Assembly: GCA_013373545.1 (NCBI GenBank)
Contig: JABXHQ010000013.1
Coordinates: forward strand, 1-38,028
Reading direction: 5' to 3'
DNA from: Gammaproteobacteria bacterium
GTDB lineage: Bacteria > Pseudomonadota > Gammaproteobacteria > Enterobacterales > Kangiellaceae
DNA length: 38,028 bases
In this document: piece by piece, positions 33,509 through 38,028 of the stretch
How the letters are laid out: every line of letters begins with the position of its first letter
How positions within the stretch are numbered: position 1 is the stretch's first letter
Position numbers and translations under genes: made by a program
Notes under the pieces: model-generated
The model's database searches: none
Seen by the model: the letters and a program-made list of their open reading frames with translations, nothing else
What the model was told of the DNA's origin: nothing

Positions 33509-34594
33509 ATGCAGAATAAGCGCGCGGTATTTATTTGCACATTTTGCCTTTGGTTAAGCGTCAATATATCGGTCACTCAGGCCGCCGAAATAAGGGATCA
33601 GTTCGAACGGATCACACCTGCGCAGGCCGGTTACTCAGAAGCCAAGCTGAAACAACTTAGCGAATACTTAGAGCAGCATGGTTCAAGTAGTATGATGTTG
33701 CTGCACGATGGTAAGGTTTTCTTTCAATGGGGTGATATTTATCAGCCGCACACGGTACATTCAATTCGTAAAGCGTTATTAAATTCTTTGTTGGGGATTT
33801 ATCATAACAAGGGTGTGCTTGCGCTTGATAAGTCGCTCGCTGATTATAATATTGATGATCTTTCGCCACTTTCAAGTATTGAGAAAAGCGCGACGTTACG
33901 CCAGCTTTTGCAGTCACGCTCCGGTGTCTATCATGATGCTGCAGCAGACTCTCCGGGAATGCGCAATAGTCGGCCGAAACGACATAGTCATAAACCCGGT
34001 GAAGCCTATTATTACAACAATTGGAGCTTTAATGTGGCGGGAGCCATATTGGAGCAACAAACTAACCAAAGTGTGTATCAACTTTTTTTACAGCATATTG
34101 CGAAACCATTAGGTATGCAATATCGCGCAGATGTCACTCGATTGGTTGAGGGTGCTGAACTAGCGATTCAAAACACTGATGGTTTTTATTATTATGAGCC
34201 GAGTCGCTCAAAATACCCTGCCTATCATTTTCGTTTATCCACCTACGATTTAGCTCTTTATGGGCAATTATACCTTAACCGAGGGCGTTGGCAGGGCAAA
34301 CAAATTGTTCCGCAAGATTGGATCGATTTAACCACTCGACCGCATTCAATTTATAACGAAAAATATGGCTTATCTTATGGAATGTTTTGGAGCGTCTTGG
34401 TTAATAATAAAGATGATGTTGATCCGCCCGCTTTTTATCATACGGGTACCGGAGTTCACATGTTAGGCGTCTATCCAAAGCATAAATTAGTCATGGTTCA
34501 TCGCGTTGCAACTGAACAAGAGTATCAATTTCAAGCCAGTGATTTGTACCCATTAATCAAATTAATGCATCAAGCACGCATTGTGGCCGAGTAG
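33509..34594 (+). CDS. Exported serine hydrolase, beta-lactamase/penicillin-binding fold
   Basis: Serine hydrolase of the class C beta-lactamase / 6-aminohexanoate-dimer hydrolase-like family. I use the ATG at 33509 (361 residues) because it opens directly with a signal peptide (AVFICTFCLWLSVNISVTQA); the ATG at 33476 adds eleven residues. AAGGA lies 14 bases before 33509, which is long. Catalytic SxxK is SIRK (Ser85, Lys88); the Y-x-N motif is in YYYNNWSFN (about 167-175); a KTG-like element is HTGTG near residue 310. Family enzymes cleave amides, esters or beta-lactams; the substrate here is unknown, and resistance should not be assumed. It follows folA by 45 bases and converges on the solute-binding gene. 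Confidence 0.85.
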   Translation: MQNKRAVFICTFCLWLSVNISVTQAAEIRDQFERITPAQAGYSEAKLKQLSEYLEQHGSSSMMLLHDGKVFFQWGDIYQPHTVHSIRKALLNSLLGIYHNKGVLALDKSLADYNIDDLSPLSSIEKSATLRQLLQSRSGVYHDAAADSPGMRNSRPKRHSHKPGEAYYYNNWSFNVAGAILEQQTNQSVYQLFLQHIAKPLGMQYRADVTRLVEGAELAIQNTDGFYYYEPSRSKYPAYHFRLSTYDLALYGQLYLNRGRWQGKQIVPQDWIDLTTRPHSIYNEKYGLSYGMFWSVLVNNKDDVDPPAFYHTGTGVHMLGVYPKHKLVMVHRVATEQEYQFQASDLYPLIKLMHQARIVAE

Positions 34595-34618
34595 TTTTGT
34601 AATGTTACCGATGATTGT

Positions 34619-35827
34619 TTATGGTGACTCTAAATGGCTAATTGGGCTGATCGCTTTTTCAGCAATTTTTTGCATATAGGCACTGGCTTGCTGCGCCGAA
34701 AACTCGCCGTTGCCATAGCGGGTATAACCCTGCAGCATTGCCTCCCAAACAATCGACATATTTTTATGACTCGGCATCGGCACTGAAGTCTCTAAAGCAT
34801 CGAATAACACGGCTTGATTGGGGGTTACCTTCGCGCGAATGGCCGCTGCAACATCAGGGCGTGCGGGTATATCATTGAGATCTTGCCATAAGCGTTGTTG
34901 AAACCTTTCTTGCTGCACCATTTTCAACAACGCTTGCAGTGCTTTTTGTTTGGGGCCGAATAATGAGTCGTTAGGAAAGGTCAGCGCAATCGTTGAATGG
35001 TAGGGGCGCATACGATTGCCTTGAATGGCAGGTAAGCGCATAACGCCAAGATCTTTTTTTAGCCGGTCGGAAAAATTTTTATACGCCCATATTCCGTTGA
35101 TCGTATAGGCGAGTTCGCCGTTGATAAAACGGCGTTCAACACACTCATAATCACAACCACCATCAACAATGTTGGTATTGTTTAGCTGCCACACAAACTG
35201 TAAAGCCTGTTGCATGGCTGGCGTATTTAAGTGCGGTAAATTTTTGATTAGCGGTGGTTCGCCAAAGGCCGTAATAAACGGCGTAAACCAGTACATCTCC
35301 ATAAAGCTCCAGCCAATTAAACTTATATTTTTTGGCAGGCTTTCGTTTTGTGCCAGTAGCTCAGACCATGTACTTGCCGGTGTTTTCACAAGGCGACGGT
35401 TGTAAAACAACAGTAAGTGATTGCCGTCCACCAAAGGCACTCCAAATATTTCTTTATTGAGCGTTACCGTGGCCAGTGAGTTAGCGTCAAAACTTTCATC
35501 AATTAAGCTTTGCGGGATCTTTGAATAACTGACATAACCGGATAAGCCAAGGTTATCCGCGGGACAAATTAGCGCATCGGGAATTTGCGATTTGGATGAG
35601 GTCATCAATTGACTTTTAAGTTTTGCCTGATCCATCCAAGTAATCGTTAAAGCAAAGTCTTCATTGACCGCAAATTCTTGCAACAATTGCTTTAATTGCT
35701 GATTCTCGTGGGTAAAAGTGAGATTGATCGTCACCGGTTCAACGCTACTTTTCGCGATCAAGTTTGAGCACCAGAGTAACCAGAAAATATTAATGCCGAT
35801 TGCTAATCGCTGTAATAAAACTGTCAT
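34619..35827 (-). CDS. Orphan extracellular solute-binding protein
   Basis: Periplasmic binding protein of the family 1 (sugar/oligosaccharide) type, 402 residues. A signal peptide (RLAIGINIFWLLWCSNLIA, about residues 7-25) has no proper lipobox, so the product should be soluble periplasmic. The fold is recognisable from LFGPKQKALQALLKMVQ, GVPLVDGNHLLLFYNRRLV (hinge strands, about 119-137) and RFINGELAYTINGIWAY. No ABC permease or ATPase is adjacent, so it may serve a distant transporter or act as a sensor partner. It contains a Cys pair (GGCDYECVERR). Upstream lies a 280-base divergent region. Confidence 0.82.
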   Translation of the reverse strand: MTVLLQRLAIGINIFWLLWCSNLIAKSSVEPVTINLTFTHENQQLKQLLQEFAVNEDFALTITWMDQAKLKSQLMTSSKSQIPDALICPADNLGLSGYVSYSKIPQSLIDESFDANSLATVTLNKEIFGVPLVDGNHLLLFYNRRLVKTPASTWSELLAQNESLPKNISLIGWSFMEMYWFTPFITAFGEPPLIKNLPHLNTPAMQQALQFVWQLNNTNIVDGGCDYECVERRFINGELAYTINGIWAYKNFSDRLKKDLGVMRLPAIQGNRMRPYHSTIALTFPNDSLFGPKQKALQALLKMVQQERFQQRLWQDLNDIPARPDVAAAIRAKVTPNQAVLFDALETSVPMPSHKNMSIVWEAMLQGYTRYGNGEFSAQQASAYMQKIAEKAISPISHLESP

Positions 35828-36024
35828 ATTTAAAGCTGCCGCAGTGAGCCTGTGTAAAAAATCGAATCTACTTTTTAAGTGTAGGGTGAATTAAAAATAT
35901 TGCCAGAATGAGATACACCCGCTGTGTTTAGTTCGACCAAGCTATCCGCTTAATAACGAGGGAGCAATCGTTTATCTCAACTCAACAATAAAATAGTAAA
36001 CAGCGAGTCGCCAAACATTGAATA

Positions 36025-36038
36025 TTGACCTACCTCAA
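36025..36038. promoter_or_regulatory. Possible FNR/Anr-type site upstream of ODP-like gene
   Basis: TTGA-CCTACC-TCAA keeps both half sites and spacing of the FNR consensus (TTGAT-N4-ATCAA), with mismatches at the inner T and A (8 of 10). Its centre is about 76 bases before the start codon. A motif with these 8 fixed bases is expected roughly once in 65 kb by chance. The rest of the 280-base divergent region 35828-36107 is A/T-rich without a clear promoter. Confidence 0.35.
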
Positions 36039-36107
36039 TAGAATCCTGGCAGGCTTCACCGACAATACGCTTTCTCTGATGTCAGCAAATGGTTAAGTGA
36101 GTCTACT

Positions 36108-36917
36108 ATGTTTAATTCAGCGATTACTTTGTATGAAGATCAACAGCATAAGTGTTTAATGTTCTCGGATTTAGTCAAGGGCAGCGGCATTCAAGCAAAT
36201 CAGTTTATGATTATTGATCATGGCCGAGCTGCGATGATTGATCCCGGTGGTGATCTGACTTTTGCGGCATTGAGTGTTGCGCTAGCAAAGCAAACATCAC
36301 TCGATTGTGTTGATTATATTCTCGCGTCGCATCAAGATCCGGATATTATTGCGAGCTTGCCTAAGTGGATTATCAAAACGCCTGCGAAAGTCGTAACCTC
36401 TCGGTTGTGGTCGCGATTTTTACCGCATTTAGTCCCGGGTTATTTTGCCGCCCAAGACGATTTGGATTTAGACGCTAGAATGGTTGCTCTGCCTGATACC
36501 GGAGATGTGATTCGATTAGGGGAATGCGACATTGTTGCCGTACCGGCGCACTTTCTGCATTCGGTGGGGAATTTTCAGTTTTACGATCCCATCAGCAGAA
36601 TTTTATTTTCCGGCGATATGGGGGCGTCATTAATCGATGACAACGATATGACCGCGGTCGATGATTTTGCGACACACATGCCTTCGATGCTGGGGTTTCA
36701 TCGTCGCTATATGACCAGCAACCGCGCCTGCCGGCTGTGGGCAAATATGGTTCGAAGCTTAAATGTTTCGATGATTGTGCCACAGCACGGCAAGCCATTT
36801 AAGGGCGCGCAAATAAATCAATTTTTAGACTGGATCAGTCAGCTCGATTGTGGCGTCGACTTATTAACGGAAGACAGTTATCGCCCGGTAGGCATGCTGC
36901 AACGCCAAGCAATTTAA
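36108..36917 (+). CDS. MBL-fold di-metal protein, ODP (oxygen-binding di-iron) like
   Basis: 269-residue metallo-beta-lactamase-fold protein related to the flavodiiron core and to ODP oxygen-binding proteins. There is no flavodoxin or rubredoxin domain. Likely metal ligands: HQDPD (His75, Asp77, Asp79, codons from 36330), where flavodiiron proteins have HxExDH, so the final His is Ile here; AHFLHSVGNFQFYD (about 147-160); FSGDMGASL; and PQHGKPF (His near residue 227). The ODP group couples O2 to signalling, e.g. chemotaxis, but an esterase or other hydrolase role remains possible. No chemotaxis gene is adjacent. It ends 4 bases from slyD in convergent orientation. Confidence 0.82.
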   Translation: MFNSAITLYEDQQHKCLMFSDLVKGSGIQANQFMIIDHGRAAMIDPGGDLTFAALSVALAKQTSLDCVDYILASHQDPDIIASLPKWIIKTPAKVVTSRLWSRFLPHLVPGYFAAQDDLDLDARMVALPDTGDVIRLGECDIVAVPAHFLHSVGNFQFYDPISRILFSGDMGASLIDDNDMTAVDDFATHMPSMLGFHRRYMTSNRACRLWANMVRSLNVSMIVPQHGKPFKGAQINQFLDWISQLDCGVDLLTEDSYRPVGMLQRQAI

Positions 36918-36921
36918 CGGC

Positions 36922-37404
36922 CTAGTGACATTGACCGTTTATATGCGGATGGCCGTGCTCTAGCTCGTCGGGCGTGGCTGGACGAACCGCAACAACGGTC
37001 ACGTCGACGATGACTTCTTTACCTGCCATTGGATGATTCGCATCCACCGTCACCGTCGTGTCATCAACCGCGGTCACCGTTACCGTGTGGGTGCTGCCAT
37101 CTTCGGTCTGCGCGGATAAGCGCAAGCCAACCTCAAGATTATCGATATCAGCAAAAGCGGAGCGCGGTACAGCATTCGCGAGATCGGCTTCATACGCACC
37201 ATAGGCTTGTTCAGGCGCTAATGTAACCGAAGTTGTTGCTCCAGCTTGCTTGCCGACAAGTTCTGGCTCAAGTCCTGGGATAATGCCGCCAAAACCGTGT
37301 AAATAGATCCATGGCTCTTCGCCAGTGGATGACTCCCAGACATTTCCGTCGCTATCTTTTAATGTGTACTCGATGGTTACGACACAACCTTTTTCAATTT
37401 TCAT
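36922..37404 (-). CDS. slyD: FKBP-type peptidyl-prolyl isomerase, SlyD-like
   Basis: Proline isomerase and chaperone of 160 residues (E. coli SlyD 196). FKBP core: VTIEYTLKDSDGNVWESS (about 9-26), YLHGFGGIIPGLEPELVGK (about 34-52) with the insert-in-flap domain between AYGAYEADLANAVPR and DANHPMAGKEVIVDVTVVAV (about 118-137). The tail is short and has only a small His/Cys cluster (HGHPHINGQCH) instead of the long metal-binding tail of enterobacterial SlyD, so metal storage or nickel delivery may be reduced. It follows the MAPEG gene by 16 bases on the minus strand. Confidence 0.92.
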   Translation of the reverse strand: MKIEKGCVVTIEYTLKDSDGNVWESSTGEEPWIYLHGFGGIIPGLEPELVGKQAGATTSVTLAPEQAYGAYEADLANAVPRSAFADIDNLEVGLRLSAQTEDGSTHTVTVTAVDDTTVTVDANHPMAGKEVIVDVTVVAVRPATPDELEHGHPHINGQCH

Positions 37405-37420
37405 CTATTGCTCTTCATCG

Positions 37421-37855
37421 TTAGTAGATAAGGTGCATTATCCAACGATACGCTAAATATGCAAATAGGCCATACAAGATCCAAGTACCAAAAACGTAGG
37501 CCAGAAAGCGATATTTAACGCGGTTACTGGTGCAATGGATATAAGCATGCACGGTGCGCGACAGCACAAATACCGAAGCGAGCAATAGCGGTAACCAGCC
37601 GCCCCAATTTTGAATCATTAAAAAGCCGACTATCGCATAGAAGATAACCGGCAATTCAAATTGATTGAGAAAATTATTCGCGGTGGCCTGTGCTTGTGGC
37701 AATTGTTGCTCTAATTGTTGTCGATGAGCAATCTCACGCAGCCGCACTTTATTGTGCTTTATCGCTGCCATTCGTTGCCGGTACATGGTTAATTGAACGA
37801 TGAAGGTTAGTAATATATTCGCCAGCACCGGTCCTAATAATAAGTCAGCGGTCAT
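37421..37855 (-). CDS. MAPEG family membrane protein
   Basis: Four-helix membrane protein of the MAPEG family (membrane-associated proteins in eicosanoid and glutathione metabolism), 144 residues. I choose the ATG at 37855 (MTADLLLGPVLANILLTF) because AAGGA lies five bases before it; an upstream TTG at 37882 would add nine residues. Family features are RQRMAAIKHNKVRLREIAHR (cytoplasmic loop), ANNFLNQFELPVIFYAIVGF (the usual FELPVLFY motif) and FVLSRTVHAYIHCTSNRVKY. Members can have glutathione transferase or peroxidase activity, but bacterial roles are mostly unknown. It starts 8 bases after the stop of the partial upstream gene. Confidence 0.9.
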   Translation of the reverse strand: MTADLLLGPVLANILLTFIVQLTMYRQRMAAIKHNKVRLREIAHRQQLEQQLPQAQATANNFLNQFELPVIFYAIVGFLMIQNWGGWLPLLLASVFVLSRTVHAYIHCTSNRVKYRFLAYVFGTWILYGLFAYLAYRWIMHLIY

Positions 37856-37863
37856 AACAGTCC

Positions 37864-38028
37864 TTAAGCAACACGTTGCCAAGTTGAGGGAGTGGAGGCG
37901 TCGTTAGCCGCCTGAAGTTCGCTTGCATGACAGTACAACTGGCAAATGCGGATTGACGTGGTTTGATCAAAACTTCGCCGCTCTTGAATCGCCGCCAGCG
38001 CGCCAAACAATAGCATAAGGCTAGGGCC
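37864..38028 (-). CDS. C-terminal fragment of an unidentified gene running off the window
   Basis: The minus-strand frame is open from the window end to a TAA at 37864-37866, giving 54 residues (LMLLFGALAAIQERRSF near the start, QAANDASTPSTWQRVA at the end). It lies 8 bases ahead of the MAPEG start and shares its strand, and the MAPEG Shine-Dalgarno follows its stop, so it is probably the preceding operon gene. The fragment is too short to assign a family. Confidence 0.5.
   Translation of the reverse strand, partial: GPSLMLLFGALAAIQERRSFDQTTSIRICQLYCHASELQAANDASTPSTWQRVA

Noticed and set aside
33509-34594. Beta-lactam resistance gene
   Set aside because: The fold is shared by many esterases and amidases. 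The YYYNNW motif resembles hydrolases of other substrates, and nothing shows antibiotic activity.
1-38028. tRNA, rRNA, CRISPR array or riboswitch
   Set aside because: Reading all gaps showed no cloverleaf, spaced direct repeats or recognisable riboswitch core; all gaps are under about 280 bases.

Overview
The window looks like a stretch of chromosome from a free-living, probably marine, gammaproteobacterium. The evidence is the combination of MutH, SecB, RppH, PtsP (PTS-Ntr enzyme I), a RlmI-type methyltransferase, ZntB and SlyD, together with gene orders typical of gammaproteobacteria: yibN-secB-gpsA, and rppH-ptsP ... lgt-thyA-folA. A bacterial voltage-gated sodium channel, a MATE exporter and a MotA/MotB stator pair suggest sodium-dependent physiology. 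A Kangiella/Pleionea-like relative is my guess at the lineage, not something the sequence proves. I see no tRNA, rRNA, CRISPR array, prophage or transposase gene. Coding density is high and no gene-free gap exceeds about 280 bases.

Layout. 1-5.9 kb is a secreted/cell-surface block: a 5'-truncated lipoprotein zinc metallopeptidase, a translationally coupled exported beta-rich protein, a YibQ-type divergent polysaccharide deacetylase, and a 900-residue M36-like metalloprotease with a P-domain and a GlyGly-CTERM-like tail, ended by a strong terminator. 6.0-7.4 kb holds a QmcA/NfeD (SPFH) pair. 7.5-9.9 kb is yibN, secB, gpsA and a small coiled-coil membrane protein, preceded by a nested hairpin region. 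10.0-12.3 kb is an orphan hybrid histidine kinase, convergent with rlmI. 13.6-15.6 kb has a GcvR-like ACT protein, a DUF502 membrane protein and an unknown membrane protein. 15.6-22.6 kb is rich in ion-flux functions: motB/motA (minus), MATE exporter and NavBac sodium channel (plus), then zntB-like and a large MscS-family channel (minus). Between the Nav and ZntB genes lies a roughly 100-base inverted-repeat structure flanked by a 5-base direct repeat.

22.7-33.5 kb is a conserved housekeeping region (mutH divergent from rppH-ptsP, then a TauE/SafE permease, lgt, thyA, folA). It is interrupted by three minus-strand genes: a TolB/TPR membrane protein, a DUF938 methyltransferase and an NRDE/TANGO2 protein. 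33.5-38.0 kb is an accessory-looking end: a secreted serine hydrolase of the beta-lactamase fold, an orphan periplasmic solute-binding protein, an ODP-like metallo-beta-lactamase-fold di-metal protein with a possible FNR-type site upstream, then a minus-strand SlyD / MAPEG / partial-gene operon.

Themes. The genes fit an aerobic, protein-degrading marine heterotroph: exported proteases and hydrolases, lipoprotein maturation (Lgt), export chaperoning (SecB), sodium and mechanosensitive channels, nitrogen-PTS signalling and folate/thymidylate supply. Most genes are ordinary. The accessory points that deserve a second look are the coupled lipoprotein protease pair, the MITE-like structure near 19.5 kb, the isolated stator pair with an unknown convergent partner, and the possible redox-controlled ODP-like gene near 36 kb.
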